Positions 25,134 through 34,585 are shown, numbered from the stretch's first letter. The stretch: DNA of 44,248 nt from Mesostigma viride (GCA_009746045.1 RPFO01002095.1:64001-108248); one strand, 5' to 3'. Made by a program: numbers and translations. The notes: generated by a model from the letters alone, not told the origin.

Positions 25134-26191
25134 TGGTTGGAATTGTGTGGCTAGCCGTTTTCTGTATTTTTTGTTTGTCTGTAAGTAGCAAGGTAATTGC
25201 AACTAGCTATAGAGATCCAACGAGCAAGACCAATGTAAACGTCCAGACCGATCTGTTCAGGAAATCGGTAGGGGATGTTGAAGCATTTAAGAATCAGGTA
25301 CGGGAAGATGAAAAGGAAGCAATAGAGAAGTTAAGATCAGGTGGCGACCACGGCGTGGAATTCATTGCCGGTACTAGTAGAAAAGAAATTGATGAAAATA
25401 CATCGGAGCTTAGCACCATAAGAGCTGATGAGTTAAATGATAGAGGGAGAACAAAATTATTAAAGGAAAAGCTGCTTGAAGAGATTTACGTTGATGAAAG
25501 CAATCCTCTTATGGTAGCTCACCGCAAGGATGCCGAGAGAATAGCGGAGGGTAGCAAGGATTTACTTGGTTCTCTACTTCTTTCCTTAAAGGAGCGTCTT
25601 GGAGTGGACTGCTATACCGTAAAAGGAAATAAGGAAATCGAGCCGGAGCATCATATTAAGCTTAAAGAGCAACAAATTAAGGAAACTATTTATGACCAAA
25701 CTATGTGTGAAGAGCCAAGAAACAGATACAACTGTCATGATGCTTTAACTCTTCGCTGTAACAAAAAAGGTATAGCGTGGGGGCCGTGGCAAAATAGGTC
25801 AATGATTACGACTTTTGGAGCAACACCTAGGCATTGGTGGACTGTAGGACGGCATACCGATTCAACTTATCACGGAAGAAACGGTCACGGTCTTAGTTGC
25901 GGCAAATGGACGATCAACTCTGCCTATAGTCAGGAAATGGCAACATATATAGCAGGTATGATCGGTGCTAGACCTGAGCAAGTTTATGTAGGTTATCAGA
26001 ACATAGTACTTGTGCCTGCTCCGAATCGCGGGTCAGTTAACGTAGATTTTAGCAATTGTCATTTAGGGTGGTTTGGTATGTATATTGATGTAGTACCTGT
26101 TCGGGTAACCTTCCATTATCAATATAGGGACGGATACCCTATATGTGAGCAGTGGAGCGAAGATTGGAGTGAAACATGTATAATACAATAA
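25133..26191 (+). CDS. traN: TraN N-terminal module, copy A
   Basis: A 352-residue protein with a signal peptide (about 1-22). It corresponds to the N-terminal half of TraN, the outer-membrane adhesin that stabilises mating pairs. A helical/charged N-terminal region (about 25-190) is followed by Cys-containing CHDALTLRCNKKG and a variable region (about 210-352) ending CEQWSEDWSETC. F TraN is a single protein of about 600 residues; here the Cys-rich C-terminal part is a separate gene at 27450. The first ~205 residues are about 85% identical by eye to copy B, but the remaining ~145 are unrelated apart from the end. Confidence 0.75.
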   Translation: MVGIVWLAVFCIFCLSVSSKVIATSYRDPTSKTNVNVQTDLFRKSVGDVEAFKNQVREDEKEAIEKLRSGGDHGVEFIAGTSRKEIDENTSELSTIRADELNDRGRTKLLKEKLLEEIYVDESNPLMVAHRKDAERIAEGSKDLLGSLLLSLKERLGVDCYTVKGNKEIEPEHHIKLKEQQIKETIYDQTMCEEPRNRYNCHDALTLRCNKKGIAWGPWQNRSMITTFGATPRHWWTVGRHTDSTYHGRNGHGLSCGKWTINSAYSQEMATYIAGMIGARPEQVYVGYQNIVLVPAPNRGSVNVDFSNCHLGWFGMYIDVVPVRVTFHYQYRDGYPICEQWSEDWSETCIIQ

Positions 26192-26397
26192 AAACGATAA
26201 TCTTCGTTCTAATAATTGCCACTTTTAAGTTTGTGCTGGTTTTTGGAAATAGCGAAATCGTTCTCGCAAGCTCAAGATTTGCTTCGAACTATTCTTGTAG
26301 TGATACGGGTAAGGTTTACCGTAAGTGGTGCATTAAAACTAATGGTGAAAAAAGAATAACTATCGGAAATAGCAAAAGAAATCCTGGAGGGAATGCA
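26176..26397 (+). pseudogene. leftover 5' part of a TraN C-module plus trbC 3' end at a duplication junction
   Basis: The frame starting at the ATG at 26176 encodes a hydrophobic signal and then RFASNYSCSDTGKVYRKWC, which resembles the start of the TraN C-module (RFVSDYPCTDIGK). It then runs into about 40 nt resembling the 3' end of trbC (agcaaaagaaatcctggagg here, agcaagagaaatcatggatg there) and on into copy B in frame. This is what a tandem duplication of [trbC end - module A - start of module C] would leave. It may be translated as an N-terminal extension of copy B. Confidence 0.6.
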
Positions 26398-27453
26398 ATG
26401 ATTGGAATTCTGAAGCTAATAGTTTTTTGTATCTTTTATTTGTCTGCAAGCAGCAAGGTAATTGCGACTAGCTATAAAGACCCAACGAGCAAGAGCAATG
26501 TAAACGCCCAGACCGATCTATTCAGAAAATCCGTAGGGGATGTTGAAGCATTTAAGAGTCAGGTACAGGAAGAGGAAAGGGAAGCAATAGAGAAGTTAAG
26601 ATCAGGCGTTGATCATGGCGTGGAATTTATTTCCGGTACAAGTAGAAAAGAAATTGATGAAAATACATCGGAGCTTAGCACCATAAAAGCTGATGAGTTA
26701 AATGATAGAGGTAGTACCCAATTATTAAGGGAAAAGCTGCTTGAAGAGATTTACGTTGATGAAAGCAATCCTCTTATGGTAGCTCACTGCAAGGATGCCG
26801 AGAGAATAGCGGAGGGTAGCAAGGATTTACTTGGTTCTCTACTTTTTTCCTTAAAGGAGCGCCTTGGAGTGGACTGCTATACCGTAAAAGGAAATAAGGA
26901 AATTGAGCCGGAGCATCGTATTGCGCTCAAGGAAGAACAAATCAGGGAAACTATTTATGACCAAACAATGTGCGAGGAATCAAGAAACAGATATAGCTGC
27001 CATGACGTGCTAACTACAAAGTGCAAACGAAGGGGAGCGGTGGGGGAGTTGAAACATGTATTTCGCGTAAGTTCCTTTACTTTTGGTTGTCAGTTATCAC
27101 ACTTTTACGAAAGGAATTTAGGATATAACCCGTGTTTTTGGACTGGGGAACAAGGAGAAATCGACCTAGCCCCTTTTTTTCCTGAGATTAAACGAATGTT
27201 AGCATCTCCCCGCCCTCATTATAGTTTATCTCCCGAAGTGCCTTTTAAACTAGTTGATGTTAATAAAATCGTACTACCGCCACAGCGTCATCATCTCCTT
27301 CACTTAAAGGTACAAAAAAGAACCGGAGAATGGTTTGAACCGGATTGGTCAGCTACAGAACAAAGCTATGGTGCATATCCCTTGTTCTACTATGACGAAG
27401 GTTGTGTTGAGTGGGTTGATGAATGGGATGAGGTATGCGGGTTGGAATCATGA
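26398..27453 (+). CDS. traN: TraN N-terminal module, copy B
   Basis: A 351-residue paralogue of copy A with its own ribosome binding site (GGAGGG 6 nt before the ATG at 26398) and signal peptide. Residues 1-205 are close to copy A. From there the sequence differs entirely (TFGCQLSHFYERNLGYNPCFW, LPPQRHHLLHLKVQKR) until a similar end (GCVEWVDEWDEVC). The region that differs lies where TraN contacts recipient outer-membrane proteins in enterobacterial systems. The two copies could therefore recognise different recipients. The open frame continues upstream to 26176, so a longer product is possible. Confidence 0.72.
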   Translation: MIGILKLIVFCIFYLSASSKVIATSYKDPTSKSNVNAQTDLFRKSVGDVEAFKSQVQEEEREAIEKLRSGVDHGVEFISGTSRKEIDENTSELSTIKADELNDRGSTQLLREKLLEEIYVDESNPLMVAHCKDAERIAEGSKDLLGSLLFSLKERLGVDCYTVKGNKEIEPEHRIALKEEQIRETIYDQTMCEESRNRYSCHDVLTTKCKRRGAVGELKHVFRVSSFTFGCQLSHFYERNLGYNPCFWTGEQGEIDLAPFFPEIKRMLASPRPHYSLSPEVPFKLVDVNKIVLPPQRHHLLHLKVQKRTGEWFEPDWSATEQSYGAYPLFYYDEGCVEWVDEWDEVCGLES

Positions 27454-28511
27454 AAATATTAAAAGTAGTAATGATAATCTGGGTATTACTTAGTAGCAAT
27501 TTAGCTTTGTGCGGCCGTTTTGTGTCTGATTACCCGTGTACCGACATAGGTAAAACCTGCGTCAGTAGCGGCGAGCGGATTATAGACGGGGAAAAGGTAT
27601 ATAGAGATTGCTGGGAATGGAAATACACTAAAACCTGTAATTATCCAAGCAAGAATAACTGCCGGGTTTATAGCCATTGCTATTTTGTAGCAAACGGAAG
27701 TTGCCTTCTTACCGATAGCAGGGGATCGTGTGTTAATCAGCAAAAGGAATTCTCATGTAAACGCAAAGAGCAAATAACTATAACCGGCCCAGAAGTTAGA
27801 ACAGGGTTAAAAGAAAAAGAAGGCCCGGATCAGCTGGTTTGCACCGATATTCCCTGTATTGACGGCAATTGCGTTGATAAGAGTTATACCACCAACGGCG
27901 AGATGATGGATTCTATATCAAGACTTTACGCTATTAGTAAAATGAAACCTGACAAGGATGGTAATTTCAGCCTTTTTCAAGGTAGCGGTCAACATTGTTC
28001 AAAGAAAGCAACCAGTTATACGAATTGCTGCAGTCAGAACCCTAAAGGCTGGGGTAAAGAGATTGGTGCAAAGTGCAGTAAGGACGAAAACCTGCTTGCA
28101 GAAAGGAGGTCAAAAAATCTATGCGTTTATGTCGGAAAAACAAAGGTAAAGACACTAGGAGCAACTACTGTTGTAAAACACCACTTTTGCTGCTGGGGCA
28201 ATATGCTCGATAAGGTGGTACAGGTACAGGGCAGAAAGCAACTTGGTACGAATTTTGGTAGCGGAGGTTCACCGAATTGTCGAGGGTTAACGCTTGAAGA
28301 GATACAGAGAATAGACTGGGAACAAGTAGATTTTACGGAGTTTATTGAGGATTTTAAGCTTAAGTTTTTTGGGGGCTATAAAGCCCCAAGTTCTGCGGCT
28401 TTAGGTAAAACGGTAAAGCAGGGAGTATCCGGTATACGTACAGGTGATACGAATCCGGATAATCAGGATAATAACAGGAGCGGCGTAAATGAGAAAGCGG
28501 TATTCGAATAG
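27450..28511 (+). CDS. traN: TraN C-terminal Cys-rich module
   Basis: A 353-residue secreted protein with a signal peptide (about 1-22) and more than twenty Cys residues, including CVSSGERIIDGEKVYRDCW, CNYPSKNNCRVYSHC and FCCWGNMLDKVVQVQGR. The last motif and the end (GLTLEEIQRIDW) are typical of the TraN C-terminal region. It starts in an ATGA overlap with module B and would form the body of a two-part adhesin. The alternative ATG at 27435 adds five residues. Confidence 0.8.
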   Translation: MKILKVVMIIWVLLSSNLALCGRFVSDYPCTDIGKTCVSSGERIIDGEKVYRDCWEWKYTKTCNYPSKNNCRVYSHCYFVANGSCLLTDSRGSCVNQQKEFSCKRKEQITITGPEVRTGLKEKEGPDQLVCTDIPCIDGNCVDKSYTTNGEMMDSISRLYAISKMKPDKDGNFSLFQGSGQHCSKKATSYTNCCSQNPKGWGKEIGAKCSKDENLLAERRSKNLCVYVGKTKVKTLGATTVVKHHFCCWGNMLDKVVQVQGRKQLGTNFGSGGSPNCRGLTLEEIQRIDWEQVDFTEFIEDFKLKFFGGYKAPSSAALGKTVKQGVSGIRTGDTNPDNQDNNRSGVNEKAVFE

Positions 28512-29319
28512 GCAATATGCAGTTCTGCTGTTGCTACTGGTAATCTTGAATCCTACAGCTTCCTTGGCTGTAAACAGTTTTTTTGAACCTGATTCCTTTT
28601 ATCGTGGGTGGTTATGGTTTGAAGAAAAGGAAAAACAGTTAGAAGAACCGGAAAATAAGAAAAGGAGTGAATTTACAAAAGAAGAAATGGAAGCAATAAA
28701 AACCGAAAACGAAAACTTTGCCCATGAGCTTGAACTTCTAAGACACTTAATGATCCGCTATCCGGATAACCTTGAATATGTACGTAAGTATAAGGAGAAA
28801 GAAAAAATCATGCTCGATAATGCTCAAGTACTTGGGCATAGTTTTTTAATGGCAAATTTCCTGAACCCGGATATCGCCAATCATCTGGAAGCCCCACAAA
28901 ATATTTATGGACGAAAAGCCTTAAAAGAGGATGAGGAAAAGAAGAATTCGGCAACCCTCAAAGCGATTGCTAAAAAAGTCGAGTTATTCCTGTTTTTTAA
29001 AAGCAACTGCAATCATTGCGAGTTACTTGAAAAACATCTGGCAAGGTTTGCAGATATTTATGGCTTTAAGGTAGAAGCAGTCAGTATTGACGGTACTAAA
29101 AGCAGGTATTTTAAAACTCATACCAATACTGAGTTAATAGAGCGTCTGCAGCTTAAGGAAATGCCGACGGTAATTGCGGTAACCAATGATAGTAGCTTAA
29201 GGTTTGAACTGGCAAGAGGTGCGGTATCAGTTGCAGACCTTGAGGATAATAGCCTGCTTATGGCGAAATATTTGGAAACAGTGGTAGGACAAGGTAACGG
29301 AACGAAAGAAAAAAAATGA
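28489..29319 (+). CDS. traF: TraF, thioredoxin-fold pilus assembly protein
   Basis: A 276-residue periplasmic protein with a signal peptide, a helical middle region, and a C-terminal thioredoxin-like domain holding a CNHC motif (FFKSNCNHCELLEKH) and a cis-Pro segment (KEMPTVIAVT). F TraF lacks the CXXC; this one retains it, so it may also act as a disulfide enzyme for Cys-rich TraU, TraN and TraH. AGGAG lies before the start. It overlaps the TraN module by 23 nt and traH by ATGA. Confidence 0.87.
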   Translation: MRKRYSNRQYAVLLLLLVILNPTASLAVNSFFEPDSFYRGWLWFEEKEKQLEEPENKKRSEFTKEEMEAIKTENENFAHELELLRHLMIRYPDNLEYVRKYKEKEKIMLDNAQVLGHSFLMANFLNPDIANHLEAPQNIYGRKALKEDEEKKNSATLKAIAKKVELFLFFKSNCNHCELLEKHLARFADIYGFKVEAVSIDGTKSRYFKTHTNTELIERLQLKEMPTVIAVTNDSSLRFELARGAVSVADLEDNSLLMAKYLETVVGQGNGTKEKK

Positions 29320-30770
29320 TCAAGAGAATAATTACTATCTGCAGAATATATTGGCTCAAAAAGGCAATTACCTTGCTGTTTGCAATAACTTTGATATTGG
29401 AGGCGGCCTTTAATACTGCCCATGCTGATTTAAATAAGTTAATCAAAAACGTTATGCCGCGGGGTACGATGAGTAACGTAACTGTAGGTGGGATTGTCAG
29501 AGAACAGGAAGCAGGACATTTAATGGGCGGATCGGTAATAATCAAAACTCCTGCAGAACCGGGTTTGCAATTAATTCAGGCTAAAGCCCCTTCCTGTAAA
29601 ATGGGCGGCCTGCCTTGCGGTGCGCAGTTTGAGTTTCTAGGCGGCGGGGTCAGTATTGTCAATTCAGCTGAGCTTATGCGTCATTTAAAGGGTCTTGCCC
29701 AAAATGCCGGTAGTTATGGGGCAATGATGTTGGTTAAAACCATGTGCTCACATTGTGAGGATTTAATGACGTGGCTGGATAACAAAGCCGATTGGCTTAA
29801 TAGTATGGCTAAAACGGATTGTGAGGATATGGCAAGGCTTGCTGACGGGATGCTCGGTAAAATAACTGCCGGATCACGTGCTACCCGTCAATCAGCGTCT
29901 TTTTTTAACGGAGATAAGAAAGATTTAGCCGGTTTTTCGCAAGGGTCAAAAAAGGAAACTGAAGATCCAACCGAAGGTAATCCTGAACTTGAAAGCATGC
30001 TAGGAGATAATTACAACCTAGTGTGGAAAGCACTTGAGGGGAAAGCACCGGCTAGTAGTTCAAATAATTCCTTAAAAGAAGTGCTAATGAGCATTTCAGG
30101 GACGATTATCGGTCGAAAAGATTCAGCGGGGCGTAGATCAGTCAGTCATAAAGTCTCTCTAATTAACAAAGAAATGATAGAGGAATTCATCGGTGCTAAA
30201 TCTACCTCAAGTAAAGAGGTTAATTTATATGTTTGTGATGAGGCAACTGCGTGTCTTACGCCAACAATAATACCTTCAGCAATTAAAGCTAAAGACAGTT
30301 TAATGGGTCGGGTAGAAGATCTATTGATTTCAATTACTAAGAAAATCAAAACCGATAAGGAAGAGTTTACGGATGAAGAGAGTACTTTAATAGCAATGTC
30401 GAGTCTTTCTCTAGTTACCAAGATTGAACTTGATCTTGCAAATTATTCCGGTAGCGATGAAGTAGTTGCTGCGCAAAGTGAATTTATAGAAGCTCTCTGT
30501 TTTGACGTAGTAACAACTTATCTTGCTAAATTGCTACAAGAAGTACAGCAGGCAGTTTCTGAACTTCAATATGCACAAATTGCTGATAGTGGGGCATTTA
30601 ACAAATTTGATCAGGAGTGCAGAGAAACCCTGCGTGCATTATCACGGGCCAAGAATGAGGCGTTTAAGCGATATGACTTAATTGCCCAGACTAAAGCACG
30701 ACTTCGGGCGGAAATTAAGCATTTCGAATTTAAATTTGAGGAATATTGCAGCGGTCAGAATGAGAGCTAG
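29316..30770 (+). CDS. traH: TraH, mating-pair formation protein
   Basis: A 484-residue protein with a signal peptide (about 16-37, ending TAHA) and TraH landmarks: GHLMGGSVIIKTP, LGGGVSIVNSAELM, GSYGAMMLVKTMCSHCEDLMTWL, and a C-terminal coiled coil (about 390-480). F TraH is 458 residues. It works in the outer-membrane/periplasm mating complex with TraF and TraG. Confidence 0.92.
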   Translation: MIKRIITICRIYWLKKAITLLFAITLILEAAFNTAHADLNKLIKNVMPRGTMSNVTVGGIVREQEAGHLMGGSVIIKTPAEPGLQLIQAKAPSCKMGGLPCGAQFEFLGGGVSIVNSAELMRHLKGLAQNAGSYGAMMLVKTMCSHCEDLMTWLDNKADWLNSMAKTDCEDMARLADGMLGKITAGSRATRQSASFFNGDKKDLAGFSQGSKKETEDPTEGNPELESMLGDNYNLVWKALEGKAPASSSNNSLKEVLMSISGTIIGRKDSAGRRSVSHKVSLINKEMIEEFIGAKSTSSKEVNLYVCDEATACLTPTIIPSAIKAKDSLMGRVEDLLISITKKIKTDKEEFTDEESTLIAMSSLSLVTKIELDLANYSGSDEVVAAQSEFIEALCFDVVTTYLAKLLQEVQQAVSELQYAQIADSGAFNKFDQECRETLRALSRAKNEAFKRYDLIAQTKARLRAEIKHFEFKFEEYCSGQNES

Positions 30771-30833
30771 TAATACGCTAAAAACCGGTAAGAGAAAAAT
30801 AACAGAATAACCAGTAAATACAGATAGAGAAAA

Positions 30834-33803
30834 ATGGATTTAACAATACATGCATACGGTTACTCGGAGCTGCTTTTTCATACGTTGCAGGGACTTGCAA
30901 TGTTTAGAGAATCAAATTTCTATCCTACGGTAATTAACACGATGGTGCTACTCGTTGGCACGTACCTAGCAATGCAGATGGCAGCTTCAAAGGCGGAAGG
31001 GCAATGGAGACAGTATCTACTTAAATGTCTTGGAATGGTAGTTTTTGTAAATAGTCTGTTACTACCAAAGGCCTCGATGTTCATTCGTGATCATGTAGAG
31101 AAAAGTTATTGGAAAGTAGATAATATCCCGCTTGCTTTTGCCTTACCTATTGGAGCAATTGAGAGTTTTGGTCATATTATTACTATGGGGTTTGAACAGA
31201 CCTTTTCTCTGGTTGGTAGCAGAAGTAGCCTGCTTTATTATCATTACGGGACTGTTTTTGGAGCTCGCCTTGCCAAGGAAGTATTAGAGGCAAAAATCAG
31301 AGATCCCGAGGTAGTCGGTAATATGCGCAATTTTATCGGGCGGTGTGTGATATTGCCGGCAATGATTGGCCACAAATTTACCAAGGAAGAGCTCGTTGCA
31401 ACCAATGACATCTGGGGACTGGTAAGCAAAAATGCCGGAACATTGTCTAGAGTAGACATGACTGTTGACGGTGTGAGGGTGCATCCAAGTCCTACTTGCA
31501 GGGAAGCCGTGGGATATTTTGAAACAAAGTTTTCAAGTCTTGAAGGCGGAATAATTACTACCTTAAGTCAGAAATTCAGGGGAGCAGGAAAAGGGGTTGA
31601 ATATAACTCCGGACTCAGGCAATTAAATAAAAACATTAGCACGGCAATTGCTGCTCTTTATGACGGAGGACATAAGGTTGATTCGATCCTGAAGAACAAC
31701 ATGATGATCAATGCGATTAACAGTTATCGCTCCGGTAAGTATGCAACGGCAAGAGCGCAGATGCATCAGGAAGCAGGCGGCCTGCTTTCCGGAGATTTAG
31801 CCGAGAAAACCTTAACGGGCAGTTTAGCGGTGATGAAAGTCATAGTATACGGCTCGTTTATTTTCCTTCTTCCCATGTTGATTCTAACAGGCGGTTTTAC
31901 CAGATATAAAAGTTGGATTACGATGGCGTTTTCTCTGTCACTTTGGCCACCTTTGTATTCAATTCTGAATATGGTAATAGATTTTGCCTATGAACCGGCT
32001 AAGGTAGTTAGTTATAGTAGCTGGTCAACTGAGGTAAAGAAGTTTGACTCTATAGCCGGTCTTGCTGCCGGTCTTAGTATATCGATTCCGTTTTTAGCCT
32101 ATTACATGACAAGGCTTGGCGAAGGAGGACTTACCCAGCTTGCAGGTACTATTATGGCTAGTAGCAATGCGGCCGTCAGTGCAATTGCCGGTGAGAGGTC
32201 AAGCGGCATGCGAAACTGGGACAACGATAATATCGACAATGTCAGTCGTCATAATAGTAACGGGTTTAAGACTAATCATAACCTTGAATATGTTAGCGGT
32301 GAGAATGGCTGGAATCTAGCCGACGGTTCACATTTTAAGCTAACTGCCGGAGGAAAACAGATAATTACCGGCGGACACGGCCTTACTTCCTCAGGTGGGG
32401 ATGTAAGCATGCGTAGCGAAGAATCAAACCATGTAATGCTGAATGAAGGTGTGAACAAGCAAAAATCATTAGCTAGCAGCGAGCAAGTAATGTTTACTGA
32501 ATCTCAGGCAAAAACCATCAGTCATCAGGCTAGCATGCTTGAGAGTATTGCCAAGAAGACCAACACAGGTTCATCGTATGATATTGCTACTACTACCGAA
32601 GAGGGTAAGGCAATAAAAGAAGTATTAAATGAAATAGATAAATACGACCAAAGCGGTAATTATACATGGTATCAGAAAGCGGAAATGGTACTCGGTGCTC
32701 ATGCTAAAGCCGGATTTGATTCAGGTATACTAGGCGGTAGCGTATCGGTAGACGGTAATGTCAGTACCGGCAATGCTAGCGAACAGGGTAATAGTTACGG
32801 TTCGGGTGTTAATAAAGAAAAGAGTACGGATCAAACTTACAACAATATCACCAGAGCGTTGAATAATGATTCATGGACAAAAGAACATGGTGTAAGTCAG
32901 GATCAGAGCAAAGGATTACATGAATCATACGAGGAAACTCAGAGAGCAGAGAAGCAGCTTGCGGACAGGTATGACAAGATCGATACTTATCAGCGGGCAA
33001 TTGAGCTTAATAGAAGCAGAGGCGGGGTAATTAACAAGGAGTTGTACCAGGACGTTACTGAAGCTCATGCGAAGAGATCCGGTAAATCGGTAATGGATGC
33101 AAGAAAAGACGTAGAGAATATGACACCTGAAGTTAAGAAAATATTTAGGGAATTATCCGAGCCGGGTGTAAATCAGCTACTTGCTGAAGTTGAAGCCGGT
33201 AAGCGTGCTTTGAGTACCGATAATGTCCGCCATAAACTGGACGATACACATAGGCAATATAAAGGTAATGTTGATAGTAATGTCGGTGGAGCGGTAGAAA
33301 AAGAAGCTGCAGCAAAAGGCTTTAATGCCGATTATATCAGAAAGGATGTTGAGGCAACGGGTGAGATTAACAAGCACCGCTTTAATCACTTAAATAATAA
33401 GGTCAATGACAAGTACGACAGTACCAGAGACGCTACTCAATTATATTATGGTCAAATGCAGCAAGTCATTGAGCAAAATGAAAAACATAGACTGGGACAA
33501 GGGGGTATGGTAGGTAACTGGGCCGGACGCCCCAGAGAAGAAATTATCCCTTTAGCTAATTCTGGCAAAAGCGAGTCCACAGCTTCGAATGACCTTGATG
33601 ATATTCTACCAAGGTACAAACAGTATACGGGCGAAGAGCCAGCACCAAATGATATAGATAAAGGTAATAGCCGTGTACAGGGATTTGATCCACGTTTAAA
33701 GGTCACTAGACTTAAGCCAAGTGAAAGTCATCAATATCAGAAGCTCGTTAAAATGGATGCGGAACGAAAATTAAAAAGAAACGAAGGCCAGAAAGTTGAT
33801 TAA
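30834..33803 (+). CDS. traG: TraG, F-type mating-pair stabilisation protein
   Basis: A 989-residue inner-membrane protein. The N-terminal half has hydrophobic segments (VINTMVLLVGTYLAMQM; VIVYGSFIFLLPMLILTGGF; WITMAFSLSLWPPLYSIL; IAGLAAGLSISIPFLAYYM), the typical TraG_N arrangement. The C-terminal half (about 430-989) is hydrophilic, Ser/Gly/Asn-rich, and coiled-coil. In F, TraG is 938 residues, needed for pilus assembly and, through its C-terminus, mating stabilisation and entry exclusion. Its stop overlaps the stop of the convergent gene at 33800. Confidence 0.92.
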   Translation: MDLTIHAYGYSELLFHTLQGLAMFRESNFYPTVINTMVLLVGTYLAMQMAASKAEGQWRQYLLKCLGMVVFVNSLLLPKASMFIRDHVEKSYWKVDNIPLAFALPIGAIESFGHIITMGFEQTFSLVGSRSSLLYYHYGTVFGARLAKEVLEAKIRDPEVVGNMRNFIGRCVILPAMIGHKFTKEELVATNDIWGLVSKNAGTLSRVDMTVDGVRVHPSPTCREAVGYFETKFSSLEGGIITTLSQKFRGAGKGVEYNSGLRQLNKNISTAIAALYDGGHKVDSILKNNMMINAINSYRSGKYATARAQMHQEAGGLLSGDLAEKTLTGSLAVMKVIVYGSFIFLLPMLILTGGFTRYKSWITMAFSLSLWPPLYSILNMVIDFAYEPAKVVSYSSWSTEVKKFDSIAGLAAGLSISIPFLAYYMTRLGEGGLTQLAGTIMASSNAAVSAIAGERSSGMRNWDNDNIDNVSRHNSNGFKTNHNLEYVSGENGWNLADGSHFKLTAGGKQIITGGHGLTSSGGDVSMRSEESNHVMLNEGVNKQKSLASSEQVMFTESQAKTISHQASMLESIAKKTNTGSSYDIATTTEEGKAIKEVLNEIDKYDQSGNYTWYQKAEMVLGAHAKAGFDSGILGGSVSVDGNVSTGNASEQGNSYGSGVNKEKSTDQTYNNITRALNNDSWTKEHGVSQDQSKGLHESYEETQRAEKQLADRYDKIDTYQRAIELNRSRGGVINKELYQDVTEAHAKRSGKSVMDARKDVENMTPEVKKIFRELSEPGVNQLLAEVEAGKRALSTDNVRHKLDDTHRQYKGNVDSNVGGAVEKEAAAKGFNADYIRKDVEATGEINKHRFNHLNNKVNDKYDSTRDATQLYYGQMQQVIEQNEKHRLGQGGMVGNWAGRPREEIIPLANSGKSESTASNDLDDILPRYKQYTGEEPAPNDIDKGNSRVQGFDPRLKVTRLKPSESHQYQKLVKMDAERKLKRNEGQKVD

Positions 33804-34585
33804 CGACGGTGATAAATATTATCAGACATGGAGCTATAAGCTGAATTTGTTGCCCATGATGAACTGCTAGAAGACGAAGAGGACATACTAGAGTAAGAAC
33901 TACTAGAAGATCTACTGTAGCTATCGGCAAAAGGGCTAATATACTCAGGGCCTGAATAATAGGAAGATCTACCTCGGGCATTCTGTTGTTTAAGGAACTG
34001 ATGGTTAAACAATATGGAAATAGGACAGTTTTTTAATATGAAAAATAAAACAAAATTAAATATCAATGATATGACGAATATAGGTGAAACAATTAAGTTC
34101 ACAATTGCATTACCGTGCATCCTAGGAAATTTATGCAATATTGTTTCGATTAAAATAACCATACCGATTGTGGTTACTACAATAAAAAATCCGTTAGGTA
34201 GTTGGTTTGGAACATCGAGTTCTCTTCCTTCTATGGTTAGGAACTTTCCATCAGTAAATGTTACTTTGGAAAAGTGCCTTACTATGATCGGTATCCCGAT
34301 TAAAGTTGTCCAAAAGATAATGAAAACATATGGCGGTAATGGACTAGCGTTACCTAAAGCTAATATAAAAAACAAACCCATACCGAGTATAAAACCGACA
34401 CCAAACATGAGATTCCAGAAATTAGACTTATTCATGCGTGAGTCCCAAAAGGTTTTTTGGGGCTGTTTAGTTAAATTAGGAGTAGTCATATCTACCTTAG
34501 GCTCGATAGCTTCAGCTCTCACCTGTTTAGGTTTCGTATCTATGCTAAAAGGTTTGGTAAAATCCTGCATGTTTTTTATCTCCAA
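33800..34585 (-). CDS. four-TM protein with a poly-serine tail
   Basis: A 261-residue membrane protein on the strand opposite the transfer operon. About four hydrophobic helices lie between residues 55 and 195 (FWNLMFGVGFILGMGLFFIL; VFIIFWTTLIGIPIIV; GFFIVVTTIGMVILIE; VSPIFVISLIFNFVLFFIL). The last 50 residues are dominated by Ser and Tyr. It is convergent with traG and its start overlaps the transglycosylase gene. No family recognised; such a gene inside a tra operon could encode exclusion or a regulator of mating, but this is a guess. Confidence 0.65.
   Translation of the reverse strand: MEIKNMQDFTKPFSIDTKPKQVRAEAIEPKVDMTTPNLTKQPQKTFWDSRMNKSNFWNLMFGVGFILGMGLFFILALGNASPLPPYVFIIFWTTLIGIPIIVRHFSKVTFTDGKFLTIEGRELDVPNQLPNGFFIVVTTIGMVILIETILHKFPRMHGNAIVNLIVSPIFVISLIFNFVLFFILKNCPISILFNHQFLKQQNARGRSSYYSGPEYISPFADSYSRSSSSSYSSMSSSSSSSSSWATNSAYSSMSDNIYHRR

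Noticed and set aside
31244-31484. Minus-strand frames inside traG
   Set aside because: Overlapping shadows in two frames of a well supported 989-codon gene.
34014-34568. 185-codon open frame in phase with the lytic transglycosylase, as if a larger fusion protein
   Set aside because: It is antisense to the membrane-protein gene at 33800-34585, whose frame has clear TM helices and a sensible end; the composition of the plus frame is not protein-like. I treat it as a shadow and start the transglycosylase at 34569.
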